DNA of 45,810 bases from Synergistaceae bacterium. GTDB lineage: Bacteria; Synergistota; Synergistia; Synergistales; Aminobacteriaceae. The stretch is from the NCBI GenBank assembly GCA_017439345.1, contig JAFSJJ010000025.1, forward strand, positions 1-45,810, written 5' to 3'. Position 1 is the stretch's first letter. Every line of letters begins with the position of its first letter. The notes under the pieces are model-generated. The model made no database searches. It was not told the DNA's origin and saw only the letters and a program-made list of their open reading frames with translations. The translations under genes were made by a program, and so were the position numbers. Shown piece after piece: positions 34,059 through 42,884 of this stretch.

Positions 34059-35558
34059 TTGCCGTCGTTCAGGTTAAGCAAAGAGAGCATCAGGAAATTA
34101 AATCTACGCTTCAAGAGATTCAAGAGAGTCCGCGAACTCATTCACAGAAATATAACAAGCTACATTAACGACTTCATGAACTTTCAGGGGGACTCACACG
34201 AGCGCAGAGAATATCTTGAGAGAAAATATAAGAGACTCGCTCCTCATGAAAATTATTTATTGCATGACTCTAAATCTCAAAAAATTTTATTTCACGTTCA
34301 GGATATTGCTTTATTGACCGGCCGGGATCCTTCGAGCATATCTAGAACACTTGCTAAGATCAACGCTCTTGACGGCTGGTGTGTCAGACTCTTAGCTCTT
34401 CGCAGTGAGACTAAATCCGGAAATAATAATAAAATCTTCGTGTATGATTCAAAAATTTTTGACCTGATTATAGACTTTCGAGAAGCAAAATATCTTGAAC
34501 GCTTTCAACTTTACGGGAACTCAGATTATCAAGAAGTCCTGCGCTACTGGGAATATCTCAAGCAGCTTGACGAATTAAAGACTCAATCTAAATCACTAAA
34601 TCGAGTCATAGAAGACGAGTCAGAAATATTCAATGCCCCTGAATTGCCGTTAATGAGCGTCCGTGATGTGTTAAAGCTAATCGGCAGCAAGTTATTCACC
34701 ATCAAAGTTGACATGATCTTTGCAATGACATTCGGAATATGCTTCATGTTCGCTAGAAAGTGGCCCGCGTTAATTCCAGTGTTTGCCGGAGTATCTTTCA
34801 CTTCATTGATTTCGTGCATGATTATGCTTCGAGTCAGAGCCGGCAACGCAAATTTAATCTCGGACATAGGAGCCCTCAGCACCCTTCTTGTTGTATTCTG
34901 GGGGATAAACTTAACGATTAAGAACGCAATCTACACGCCGGGAGGAACTTTCTTAACTCTTAAAGAACGAACGCCGTTAATAACTCTTCAGGCAGTCAGG
35001 GCTTCAGGAGCAAGGCCTTTAGCATTTCACATCAACGCAGAGAATCAAGACACTATCAGCGAAATTTTTTACAAGTACGACTCTCAGCGCGAATATAAAT
35101 CAACGGGCTTCACGTGGTCAGGAACTCCGATTTTACTGCTCGAACCTGAGAAACAATCCGGAATGCTGAATATAACTCTCAAATATAGAGACATTGACAA
35201 CAACGAATCAGAACCGTTAGCGTTTGCGTTTGACTTAGAACGGGAATATTTTAACGCGTCGAAAAATTTAATCCTGAACGAAGAAAATTTTATTATGATT
35301 AAGAGAGCCGGTGAAGTCATAAAGATTGCAGCTGTAGTGAATGACTCTGTCAAAGCTGTCGTCTATGGCATTAACACTCGTAAGCCTAACGCAATTCATG
35401 AAGTCGGAAAGATTGACTCAAAGTATCAGCTCAAGAACGAAAATATTTTAACGAGTCAGAATTCAAGCGTTGAGTATATAAGCTCATATATTATTTTTCG
35501 GGATAATACTTCTTCGGATGTGAGAATAAAAAAAAATCCCCCTGCCGATGACTCATGA
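34059..35558 (+). CDS. Unknown membrane protein with HTH-like N-terminal region
   Basis: 499 residues starting with TTG, 9 nt after AGGAGG (34044-34049). The first 40 residues are very basic. FHVQDIALLTGRDPSSISRT (about 78-97) looks like a helix-turn-helix, and a second soluble segment follows to about 200. Three membrane helices lie near 217-236, 238-258 and 268-288. The last 200 residues are hydrophilic and beta-rich, and would be outside the inner membrane. This is the layout of a membrane-tethered DNA-binding or signalling protein, as in ToxR/CadC-like regulators, but no known family was recognised. Its 3' end carries the terminator of the converging operon. Confidence 0.7.
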   Translation: MPSFRLSKESIRKLNLRFKRFKRVRELIHRNITSYINDFMNFQGDSHERREYLERKYKRLAPHENYLLHDSKSQKILFHVQDIALLTGRDPSSISRTLAKINALDGWCVRLLALRSETKSGNNNKIFVYDSKIFDLIIDFREAKYLERFQLYGNSDYQEVLRYWEYLKQLDELKTQSKSLNRVIEDESEIFNAPELPLMSVRDVLKLIGSKLFTIKVDMIFAMTFGICFMFARKWPALIPVFAGVSFTSLISCMIMLRVRAGNANLISDIGALSTLLVVFWGINLTIKNAIYTPGGTFLTLKERTPLITLQAVRASGARPLAFHINAENQDTISEIFYKYDSQREYKSTGFTWSGTPILLLEPEKQSGMLNITLKYRDIDNNESEPLAFAFDLEREYFNASKNLILNEENFIMIKRAGEVIKIAAVVNDSVKAVVYGINTRKPNAIHEVGKIDSKYQLKNENILTSQNSSVEYISSYIIFRDNTSSDVRIKKNPPADDS

Positions 35559-35572
35559 CTCAAACAGGGGGA
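35537..35572 (-). terminator. Terminator of the sugar-acid operon, inside the 3' end of the opposite gene
   Basis: TCCCCCTG (35537-35544) pairs perfectly with CAGGGGGA (35565-35572). On the minus strand it is followed by a run of T (plus-strand A at 35528-35536), 12 nt after the stop of the Zn-dehydrogenase. The stem overlaps the last codons of the plus-strand gene, whose stop is at 35556-35558. Confidence 0.85.
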
Positions 35573-35583
35573 ATATAATTTAA

Positions 35584-36606
35584 TTAGAACTTCACTATAA
35601 CTTTCATGTAATTGCCGGGATTCTTCTCGATGTCGATTATCGTAGCCGGAGCTTCATCAGCTGTTACAACTTTCGTTAATAGCTTCTCCATGTCAACGCG
35701 CCTCGTGTGAATGAGTTCAAGTGCTTCCTCAAACTCTCCTGCGCTGTTACGGCCTCCCCTGATGTCTAATTCTTTTTTCGTAATCATGTCAGTGGGCAGA
35801 CTCGTTTCTTTCTTAGGCCATCCGGTTAAAGTAATTCTCCCTGCGTTGCAAGCGTAATCAAGTGCTGCTCTTATCGCGGAATTTGCTCCCGAACACTCGA
35901 CGACTAACTGGGCCATTGTTCCGTTAGTAATCTCGCTGATTCTCTTCACAGGGTCTTCAACTGACGAGTTAATAACGTATTCGATTCCTGCAACGTTCTT
36001 TGCGAAGTCCAAACGTTCTTGAACTATGTCAATTAATATTGCGTGACCGTTATAAGCCTGAGCAGTCATTGCCGCCGCTAATCCAATCGGGCCTGCTCCT
36101 GTAACAACGCAGTATTCGCCAGCCTTGAAGCCGCCTCTGTGGATTCCGTGAAGACTGATTGTCAAGGGTTCAGCCATTGCAGCCTGTTCCCATGTCATGC
36201 CTTCTGGAATCTTTACGAGCATGTGTCCGGGGTGGCAGAAATATTCGCACATTCCGCCGTCTGTGTGAACGCCCAGAGTCTGAAGGCTTGTACAGCAGTT
36301 CGTACGCCCTATACTGCAAGGGTAGCAGTGATCGCAGTGTAAGTAAGGCTCAACAACGACTCTGTCACCGACTTTGATATTTTTAGGGTTATTATCTTCA
36401 GGAATTGACTCAACGATGCAAGATAACTCGTGCCCTATGATTCTGGGATAGCTGACAAGATTATTTGTGCCTCTGAACGCTCCTATATCAGAACCGCAGA
36501 TACCTGCTGCCATAATCTTTAACAGTGCCTGACCCGGTTTAGGTGTCGGCTTGGGAACGTCAATACATTCTACTTTGAAAGGCTCGATAATTCTTACTGC
36601 CTTCAT
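35584..36606 (-). CDS. Zinc-dependent alcohol dehydrogenase, sugar-acid/polyol type
   Basis: 340 residues. Catalytic zinc region GICGSDIGAF and GHELS; structural cysteines CDHCYPCSIGRTNCC (about 92-106); Rossmann motif VTGAGPIG (about 168-175). It resembles the L-gulonate/L-galactonate 5-dehydrogenase (LgoD/YjjN) branch, but that needs phylogeny. It is a different paralogue from the enzyme at 19299-20351. It is the last gene of the YiaK-YiaL-cyclase-PanE cluster, 6 nt after the PanE-like gene. Confidence 0.86.
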   Translation of the reverse strand: MKAVRIIEPFKVECIDVPKPTPKPGQALLKIMAAGICGSDIGAFRGTNNLVSYPRIIGHELSCIVESIPEDNNPKNIKVGDRVVVEPYLHCDHCYPCSIGRTNCCTSLQTLGVHTDGGMCEYFCHPGHMLVKIPEGMTWEQAAMAEPLTISLHGIHRGGFKAGEYCVVTGAGPIGLAAAMTAQAYNGHAILIDIVQERLDFAKNVAGIEYVINSSVEDPVKRISEITNGTMAQLVVECSGANSAIRAALDYACNAGRITLTGWPKKETSLPTDMITKKELDIRGGRNSAGEFEEALELIHTRRVDMEKLLTKVVTADEAPATIIDIEKNPGNYMKVIVKF

Positions 36607-36612
36607 GATTGA

Positions 36613-37524
36613 TTATTTAACTCCTTCCATTGCGTGAATTAAATTTACTATGAACTCATGACACGGGACACTGACTCCGCATTTGTCTGCTGCCCTGAGA
36701 ACTGAACCGCTTATAGTGTCGACTTCTGTTTTACGGCCTGCTCTTAAGTCTGCGCAGATTGAAGTTATCCCGTGAGGTGAATTTTCTGTTACGGCTTTGA
36801 TTTCGTCAAGCAATTCTGACTCATCGGCTTTGAGTCCCAGTGCGTGAGCTGTGTTGACTGCTTCATGTAATAATTTCTTCGTGAGGTTGAACGCGTACTC
36901 ATTACTTGCAATGTAGCCAATTTCGCATTTAAGAATACCTGTTACAGCACTTAAAGCAACGTTGACAAATAACTTATTCCAGATTAACTGCTGAATATTC
37001 TCGTGAATCCTGACGTTGAACCCGCAAGAGTCAAACGCTGACTTTAACTCGTTTAGGAAGCCCTGAGAATCTTTTACGAGCATTCCGACATTTGTATTGC
37101 CCTTGCCTCCGTGCCTGATATGACCGGGAGCTAAGACCGCGCCGTTATCTTCAGTAGTGCCGATTATGATTCTCTCAACTGGTGCAAAACCTGATAATAT
37201 ATCTTCATGCCCTGAGCCGTTTTGAAGAGTCATTAAATACGTGTGAGAGTCAATCAAATTTTTATTGCCCTCAAGAGCTGCCTTCGAGTAAAGAGCCTTC
37301 ACGAATAATATAATCAGGTCTACAGGCTGTAAATTTTTTGTGTCAGCAAGTGCCTTCGGATGAAAAGTTATATCCTGTCCGTTCTCTTCGAGTGTCAAGC
37401 CGTTATTATTCACAGCTTCGATTACAGCCGGGTTTGTGTCGACAAGATAAACTTCATTGTTCTGCGAGAGCCTGCCCCCGTAGATTGAACCCATTGCACC
37501 CGCACCTATTACAGCAATACGCAT
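36613..37524 (-). CDS. panE: Ketopantoate reductase-like protein
   Basis: 303 residues. The N-terminal Rossmann motif is IGAGAMGSIYG (about 5-15); the catalytic Lys is in QLIWNKLFVNVALSAVTG (about 184-201) and the substrate Glu/Ser region in AGRKTEVDTISG. PanE reduces 2-dehydropantoate to pantoate with NADPH. In this catabolic cluster the protein may act on another 2-keto acid, since PanE/ApbA homologues are common in sugar-acid operons. The ATG overlaps the cyclase stop by one base (TAATG). Confidence 0.85.
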   Translation of the reverse strand: MRIAVIGAGAMGSIYGGRLSQNNEVYLVDTNPAVIEAVNNNGLTLEENGQDITFHPKALADTKNLQPVDLIILFVKALYSKAALEGNKNLIDSHTYLMTLQNGSGHEDILSGFAPVERIIIGTTEDNGAVLAPGHIRHGGKGNTNVGMLVKDSQGFLNELKSAFDSCGFNVRIHENIQQLIWNKLFVNVALSAVTGILKCEIGYIASNEYAFNLTKKLLHEAVNTAHALGLKADESELLDEIKAVTENSPHGITSICADLRAGRKTEVDTISGSVLRAADKCGVSVPCHEFIVNLIHAMEGVK

Positions 37525-38216
37525 TAGTCTGAGAACTCCTTTAGGCCTTCGATTGCATAAGCATGAACGGGACTCGAGTCAAGACCGACTATAGGCAATG
37601 GCGAGAATGACATAAAGAATACATCGCGCTTTAAGTCTTCAAGGTGCTTGAGGACTTCAATAAAGATAATGCCTTCAGCTAACAAAATATCATGGAAGGG
37701 TTTAACGTCCTCGTTGCAGTTTTCGATAGAGACTCCATCGCCGAAACCTACTGCTTTGACCTTCTTGGCCTTGAACCATTCAGCTGTCTCACCGTTCACG
37801 AATAATCTTTTATCTTTCTCTGTGTTAGTATCAGGCGTAAACGGGTTGAGTTTATACGATGAGTCAATAATTACAATGTCGCCCTCGCGGACTTTCTTGG
37901 CTTCTCTGTCTAAATCTTTTGCCGTAATGTGAGAGTTAGGCTTGCAAGTCTCTTTGAAGTCAACATAAACGCCTCGTCCTACAAAAGTAGTTAACGGAAT
38001 TCCTGTAACGTCCGGCCAGTCGTCATTATGATGATAGGGGCATTCAGCGTGAGTCCCTAAGTGAGTCATAATGTCAACATTAGTGTGAAAATCCGGAATA
38101 GGGCCGCCTGTGTTGAATCTGTGGAGTTTGCAGCGTCTTGTTTCTGTCGCAGGGTCTACGAGCTTTGATAAATCTACGAGCCTGAGACCGTTACCCATAT
38201 CGTATACTGTCTGCAT
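37524..38216 (-). CDS. Cyclase family protein (kynurenine formamidase-like)
   Basis: 230 residues. The metal-binding signature HLGTHAECPYH (about 52-62) matches the HxGTHxDxPxH of the Cyclase/KynB family, with Glu in place of the common Asp. Members hydrolyse amides or lactone-like bonds with bound zinc or manganese. Here it could open a lactone or act on a sugar-acid intermediate. It has AGGAGG upstream and lies 27 nt after yiaL. Confidence 0.82.
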   Translation of the reverse strand: MQTVYDMGNGLRLVDLSKLVDPATETRRCKLHRFNTGGPIPDFHTNVDIMTHLGTHAECPYHHNDDWPDVTGIPLTTFVGRGVYVDFKETCKPNSHITAKDLDREAKKVREGDIVIIDSSYKLNPFTPDTNTEKDKRLFVNGETAEWFKAKKVKAVGFGDGVSIENCNEDVKPFHDILLAEGIIFIEVLKHLEDLKRDVFFMSFSPLPIVGLDSSPVHAYAIEGLKEFSD

Positions 38217-38243
38217 GATAATTTTTCCTCCTGTTAATATAAT

Positions 38244-38696
38244 TTACACTCTGACTTTGATAACAACTTTTCTGACTTTAGCCGGTTTGCCTGCTGAACA
38301 TCTGGGCTTGTGGGCTTCTTCAGGAGCAACAACGATTAAATCTCCCTCTTCAAGTAAGACCATGCTGCAGCATTCAGGATCCTCGAAAAATTTTAAGTCC
38401 TTGCCATCCGGAGCTTCTTTGAGAGTCAAGCCTTCTCTGTGGCATACTCCGAACATTTCACAGCCTGAAGCCATGTACTGAATATCAAAATATAAGTCAT
38501 GAGCTTCAAACTTGCGCTTCTCTGCGGGTTCAGTCTCGTAGCTCTGGACATCTGCGAAAACGTCCTTGCCTATAATCTCATATTTGCCGTCCTGCATTGA
38601 GTTAATATCGTGTTCAGCGAGCCATTTATAGCCTGCTCTGAATTTCTCTGCAAGATAATCATACTTCTCTGCTAATTTAAGACTGCTTGATAACAT
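38244..38696 (-). CDS. yiaL: YhcH/YjgK/YiaL family cupin-like protein
   Basis: 150 residues from the ATG at 38696, about 11 nt after AGGAGG; the open frame goes back to a TTG at 38717. Family segments include EIIGKDVFADVQSYET (about 40-55), EAHDLYFDIQYMASGCE with the metal-binding His, and LEEGDLIVVAPEEAHKP with a second His. These beta-sandwich proteins often sit in sugar-acid or sialic-acid operons, including E. coli yiaKLMNO. The reaction is poorly defined. Confidence 0.85.
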   Translation of the reverse strand: MLSSSLKLAEKYDYLAEKFRAGYKWLAEHDINSMQDGKYEIIGKDVFADVQSYETEPAEKRKFEAHDLYFDIQYMASGCEMFGVCHREGLTLKEAPDGKDLKFFEDPECCSMVLLEEGDLIVVAPEEAHKPRCSAGKPAKVRKVVIKVRV

Positions 38697-38726
38697 GTGA
38701 TAAATTACCCTCCTCAAAAATTTTTA

Positions 38727-39764
38727 TTACTCGATGTGTCCTGATAAATCTTTACCTTCTGCGATTGCCTGAACCTGACTCCAAATTGTGTCGTCAACCT
38801 GGACTCCTTCGGCCATACTCTTTTTACGTCTTGCAATAGTGCTTTCACCGGGGCATTTAACGGGGTGCTTAGGGTCAATCGGGTGGGCACTGTCTGCGAT
38901 TTTAACGCGTCTGTTCAACATTTCCTGAATCTCTGCTTTACTTCCGAACATATACGGATCAATAGCAATAAATATCTGCGAACAGCCTGTACAGCTTCCG
39001 TTATTATTAGCGTCCATGTCTGAACCGCAAAGACCGTTAGAGATTGCTGCTGCTGCGAGGTCAAGGGCTATTGCGAGGCTCGAACCTTTCCAATAACCTG
39101 TTGGGAGAATGCGCCGGGACTCTTCGATTGCTCCGGGATTTGATGTTAAATTGCCATCCTTGTCAAAGCCTCCGGGGTAGGGTAAGTCTTTACCTGCAAG
39201 ACGATAAACGCCTAACTTGCCGTAAGCGTATTGACTCATTGCCATATCAACGACAATCTGGCCGTCATCTCTTGGAATTGCGATACAAAAAGGGTTATTG
39301 CCTACGCTCTGGGTATCACTGCCCCACATCGGCATACATGACTCTGTGTTTATCCAGCTGATTCCGATGAAGCCCGCCTCCGCGATTTTCCATGCGTAAG
39401 TTCCGCCCCTCATCCAGTGAGTAGTATTCTTTAACGCAACGAGTCCGATTCCGTGTTCCTTAGCGAGTTCGATTGCACGCTGACCGCAGAATAAAGCGTT
39501 AATGACTCCGATTCCTAAATTGCCGTCATAGTTCTCTGCTGCACCTTTGGCTTTCACGAGTTCGGGCTTGCCGTGAATGTTAATCCAGCCTTTTTTCACG
39601 TACTCTGCAAATCTGGGAATGCGATTCATTCCGTGACTCTCGACACCGTCAGCACTTGATGAGCAGTGAATCTGCGCGCATGTTTCGGCCTGTTCGTCTG
39701 TTAAGCCAAGATTCAAGAAAGCCTTCTTTGTTACTGCCTTGAGTTCGTCAAATTTTACTAACAA
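38727..39764 (-). CDS. dlgD: 2,3-diketo-L-gulonate reductase-like, malate/L-lactate dehydrogenase family
   Basis: 345 residues from a TTG at 39764, 11 nt after AAAGGAG; the start MLVKFDELKAV aligns with MKVTFEQLKAA of E. coli YiaK. The frame extends to 39800 but without support. Conserved segments: GVESHGMNRIPRF (about 40-52), GIGLVALKNTTHWMRGGTYA (about 104-123), RRILPTGYWKGSSLAIALDL (about 230-249) and SQIFIAID. This Ldh2-type family uses NAD(P)H to reduce 2-keto acids. Resemblance to YiaK is strong and YiaL lies next to it, as in E. coli. It is the first gene of the cluster. Confidence 0.88.
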   Translation of the reverse strand: MLVKFDELKAVTKKAFLNLGLTDEQAETCAQIHCSSSADGVESHGMNRIPRFAEYVKKGWINIHGKPELVKAKGAAENYDGNLGIGVINALFCGQRAIELAKEHGIGLVALKNTTHWMRGGTYAWKIAEAGFIGISWINTESCMPMWGSDTQSVGNNPFCIAIPRDDGQIVVDMAMSQYAYGKLGVYRLAGKDLPYPGGFDKDGNLTSNPGAIEESRRILPTGYWKGSSLAIALDLAAAAISNGLCGSDMDANNNGSCTGCSQIFIAIDPYMFGSKAEIQEMLNRRVKIADSAHPIDPKHPVKCPGESTIARRKKSMAEGVQVDDTIWSQVQAIAEGKDLSGHIE

Positions 39765-39873
39765 CTTTTTTGCTGCTCCTTTCGTGATATTGATATACAA
39801 ACCGTGCGTTATTTACTAAATGTTTTCGCTTCAGAGTAACATAACTTTACAGCTTGTTAATGAACTGCACCTG

Positions 39874-39938
39874 TTTTACCCCCGAAAACTCCCATTCAGG
39901 GACTTTTCCCCACCCTACTACTGCACAGACTGGGGAAA
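39874..39938. repeat. Structured interspersed repeat, copy 2
   Basis: Positions 39876-39922 match 6904-6950 at 44 of 47 bases. First hairpin: AAAACTCCC (39885-39893) with GGGACTTTT (39899-39907), with the same C-C mismatch as copy 1. Second hairpin: TTTCCCC (39905-39911) with GGGGAAA (39932-39938), a perfect 7-bp stem. Relative to copy 1 both partners of one pair changed together (A-T to C-G). It lies between the HExxH-protein gene and yiaK, 110 nt before the yiaK start on the minus strand. Confidence 0.7.
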
Positions 39939-39950
39939 TAGGTAGAAGAT

Positions 39951-40718
39951 TTACGGCTCTAACCCTGCAAGCTGCATCATCTCTTCATAGAGTCCGCTAG
40001 CGTCTTCAGCCGAATAATCATAAATCAGAAACATATCCATTACATACGGAGAGTAAGCAAGGTCATTCAACGTTCTAGCAAACGACATCGCAGCAATCTC
40101 ACCGAGTGCATATATACCGGAGTCATTATGTAGAAATCCCAAGCTCCAGAGTCTTACGCGTTCGGTTCTGGTAAAAATCTCGTGCTTGTATCTCTCCTCG
40201 ATAAAGTGAAATATCTCATGCGACAAAATTATATTCACGAGCTGTAAATTCTCCGTCAAGACTCTTTTCACTGAGCGTTTCTGCAATAATCTTTCAGCCC
40301 TGTAAACTGCATCCATGAAAATATTAATCTTGTTTGGCATCGTGAAATCTGCAAATAATACCCTGTCAGTTTTATCGGGATATTGAGGATACAAGACTTC
40401 AAGAGCTAACTTACTTGCTAATAATTTTGCGTCACTCGTTCCGTACTCAGAAATTAATCTTTGCGCGTAACTTTCTCCGCACTCGATAGACTTTGCTGCC
40501 CAGTTGAGTCGCTGCTCATCGTTGAATTTGCCATTTAACGGCTCACGTGAGAAAGCATAATTACGCCACTCAAGAGCAGGAATTCTCACAAGATTAGCAA
40601 GCATGTAATCAAGTTCGCGAATTTTATAATGCGGCTTCTCGTAGCGTGTGATTCTCTGCTTCCCAAATAAACCTTCTGCTATGGGCCTTAACTTCTCCCG
40701 TATGTAATGCCAGTCCAT
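39951..40718 (-). CDS. Unknown protein with HExxH metal-site motif
   Basis: 255 residues, soluble, no signal peptide. LSHEIFHFIEE (about 165-175) matches the HExxH zinc-metalloprotease pattern; two acidic residues follow and a Glu lies about 40 residues further on in LGEIAAMSFART, a plausible third ligand (EIAA). The rest matches no family I recognise. It begins 16 nt after the hydantoinase gene on the same strand, so it is probably part of that operon. The active-site reading is based on motif only. Confidence 0.65.
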   Translation of the reverse strand: MDWHYIREKLRPIAEGLFGKQRITRYEKPHYKIRELDYMLANLVRIPALEWRNYAFSREPLNGKFNDEQRLNWAAKSIECGESYAQRLISEYGTSDAKLLASKLALEVLYPQYPDKTDRVLFADFTMPNKINIFMDAVYRAERLLQKRSVKRVLTENLQLVNIILSHEIFHFIEERYKHEIFTRTERVRLWSLGFLHNDSGIYALGEIAAMSFARTLNDLAYSPYVMDMFLIYDYSAEDASGLYEEMMQLAGLEP

Positions 40719-40734
40719 TTTATTTATTTATAAT

Positions 40735-42876
40735 TTATACTTCAGTGATTGACCCGACAATAATTATTTCCTCGTCTAAGTCCCTGTCTCCGATGTCAAG
40801 ATCCATCAATAACTCGACATGTTCAAGGTCTACTGCGCTGTAATCGCTGACTCTCGGTCCAAAGCAAATAAAGTAATCAGGTCTCAAAATCGAGTCCGTC
40901 TTGAAAACCGCTGTATCTTCCCAAAGTCTGCGGACTTCATCAAGATAATCACTGACCTTGCACTTCACGACTTCAGCCTGTGAACACTGAACGCGTATAA
41001 ATCCCTTCTTATCAACGATTCTGACGGGGTGCTTCTCGTCCTTGTCGCCTTGATAAACGTAAAATTTATCTGTCTTGGCCGCGAGGTGAATATTACTCAC
41101 TTTTGAGCCGAAATCTTCACGCGCTAACTCTTCTGCTTCTGACTCGTCGCACTCTTTCAACAAGTCCGTAGTCTTCACTTCCGTTGAACCCGTAGCAATC
41201 GCCGTAACTTTTCCGGTCTGAGAGTCAATTTCAATGTGAACCTCGACAGTGTCAGGGGACGCTCCGGAACTCACAGCAGCATCAACAGCTTCTTTCTTGA
41301 GTTCTCTTATATCTTCCTGAGTAGGATTAGGGATAACTCTTTCAACGACATCACGAACCATAGATAACGCTACTCCGATTGAAGATATGACTTCGGCATT
41401 TTCCGGGATACTGTACTGCAATCCCATTTTGTTGGCACAATATGGCACGAGTGAAGCTGCTCCGCCCCCGCACCCTACGAGCTTCATACTCTCTTGATCT
41501 AACTGATACTTATCGGCCAATGCATTAATACACGCGCTGACTTTCTCGTAATCCTTCTCTAAAATCTGAGTCGCAAGTTCTTCTATCGTGATTCCTAATT
41601 TATCCGCAACAGGTTTCATTGCTTTACGTGCTGAAGCTGCGTTCCCGTGAGCAAAGTATTTCTCATCGATTAAGCCGAGAACATTAGCCGCGTCAGTGTT
41701 AGTGAAGCAAATTTTCTTACCGCTCTTGAGCCTGATTATTACGTAGTCATTAGGATCGCCGGGCTTGGGACTTACCATTTCAATCTGTGGGTCTTCGATT
41801 TCGTCTTCAGGTGTAAAGCAAGCATATTCACAACCTGCAATGTGAGCAGATCTTGGCCCTACGTCAACTACTTCTTTGTCGTCGATTCTTACCATTGAAC
41901 CGCCTGCACAGCCCAGAATTCTAACGTCAAGAGAGCTTATATATGTGTCATGGCCTCCGATTTGAGCGTAGTCGACTCCGGGTCTGCCGTTCTTGATGAC
42001 TCCGATGTTAGTTGTAGTGCCTCCGACCTCGAAATAAATTGCGTTTGAAGCACGTAAATACATCAATGAACCCATAACTGAAGCCGCAGGACCTGATAAC
42101 GCCGTGAGAATGGGACGCTTTCTCATCTCGTTAATTTCCATGACTCCGCCGTCTCCGCGCATTATCATCAATGGAACTGTAACGCCCGCTTTTCGTACTG
42201 AGCTTTCAGTTGCGTTTGCAGTAGCTATCATCTTTGGCAGTATCGAAGCATTTATCGCCGCTGTTCGAGTCCTCCGCGTCAGTCCGTAGAGTTTCGTTAT
42301 ATCTGAAGCCATCGTTGCAGGGACGTTCTTGCTTGCTGCTGCATCGTGAATCATCTGCTCCTCGTTCATGCTGTCGACTCCAAATGCCATTGAAGCGACT
42401 ATGACTTGAGAACCCTTCTTGATTAATTCGTCAACTGTTGAGTTCACAAGCTCAGGAGTCAAATCTTTCTTGCGTGCAAAAGCGTTGAATATCTTGATAA
42501 CTTTCTGAGTCTTAGGGTCAAGAACTATGTCATTCAGGGCAAGCTGTCTCTTAGCTAAGAAGCTCTCAAACCATCCGCCTGCGACTCCGAAAACTCCGAC
42601 ATTTGCAACGTCTCCCTCGATAAATGCGTTAGTTGCCTGTGTTGTAGAATGCGCAACAAATACTACATCTTCGGGCTTAATGCCATTTTCGGCCATACAG
42701 TTACGGAACGAGAGAACTACTCCGGCAGCGACTCCGTCTTTGTCATCGTGGGTAGTCTTGACCTCGTTCTTGCCTATGATTTCATGAGTCTGATTATCCA
42801 TAGCAACGCATTTAGTATACGTTCCTCCGACATCTATACCCATGCGGACTTTTCTTTCTCTTAATTCTTCGGGCAT
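40735..42876 (-). CDS. Hydantoinase/oxoprolinase family protein
   Basis: 713 residues. The N-terminal Hydant_A_N part has MGIDVGGTYTKCVAMD (ASKHA-type phosphate motif, about 12-27) and HSTTQATNAFIEGD (about 75-88). The second ATP-type motif is FEVGGTTTNIGVI (about 284-296), followed by GCAGGSMVRID. The family couples ATP hydrolysis to opening of hydantoin or 5-oxoproline rings, or carboxylates ketones. There is no HyuB partner in the window. The C-terminal 150 residues are an additional acidic region. It lies 8 nt after the MTA/SAH nucleosidase-like gene. Confidence 0.85.
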   Translation of the reverse strand: MPEELRERKVRMGIDVGGTYTKCVAMDNQTHEIIGKNEVKTTHDDKDGVAAGVVLSFRNCMAENGIKPEDVVFVAHSTTQATNAFIEGDVANVGVFGVAGGWFESFLAKRQLALNDIVLDPKTQKVIKIFNAFARKKDLTPELVNSTVDELIKKGSQVIVASMAFGVDSMNEEQMIHDAAASKNVPATMASDITKLYGLTRRTRTAAINASILPKMIATANATESSVRKAGVTVPLMIMRGDGGVMEINEMRKRPILTALSGPAASVMGSLMYLRASNAIYFEVGGTTTNIGVIKNGRPGVDYAQIGGHDTYISSLDVRILGCAGGSMVRIDDKEVVDVGPRSAHIAGCEYACFTPEDEIEDPQIEMVSPKPGDPNDYVIIRLKSGKKICFTNTDAANVLGLIDEKYFAHGNAASARKAMKPVADKLGITIEELATQILEKDYEKVSACINALADKYQLDQESMKLVGCGGGAASLVPYCANKMGLQYSIPENAEVISSIGVALSMVRDVVERVIPNPTQEDIRELKKEAVDAAVSSGASPDTVEVHIEIDSQTGKVTAIATGSTEVKTTDLLKECDESEAEELAREDFGSKVSNIHLAAKTDKFYVYQGDKDEKHPVRIVDKKGFIRVQCSQAEVVKCKVSDYLDEVRRLWEDTAVFKTDSILRPDYFICFGPRVSDYSAVDLEHVELLMDLDIGDRDLDEEIIIVGSITEV

Positions 42877-42884
42877 TGAGTTAA

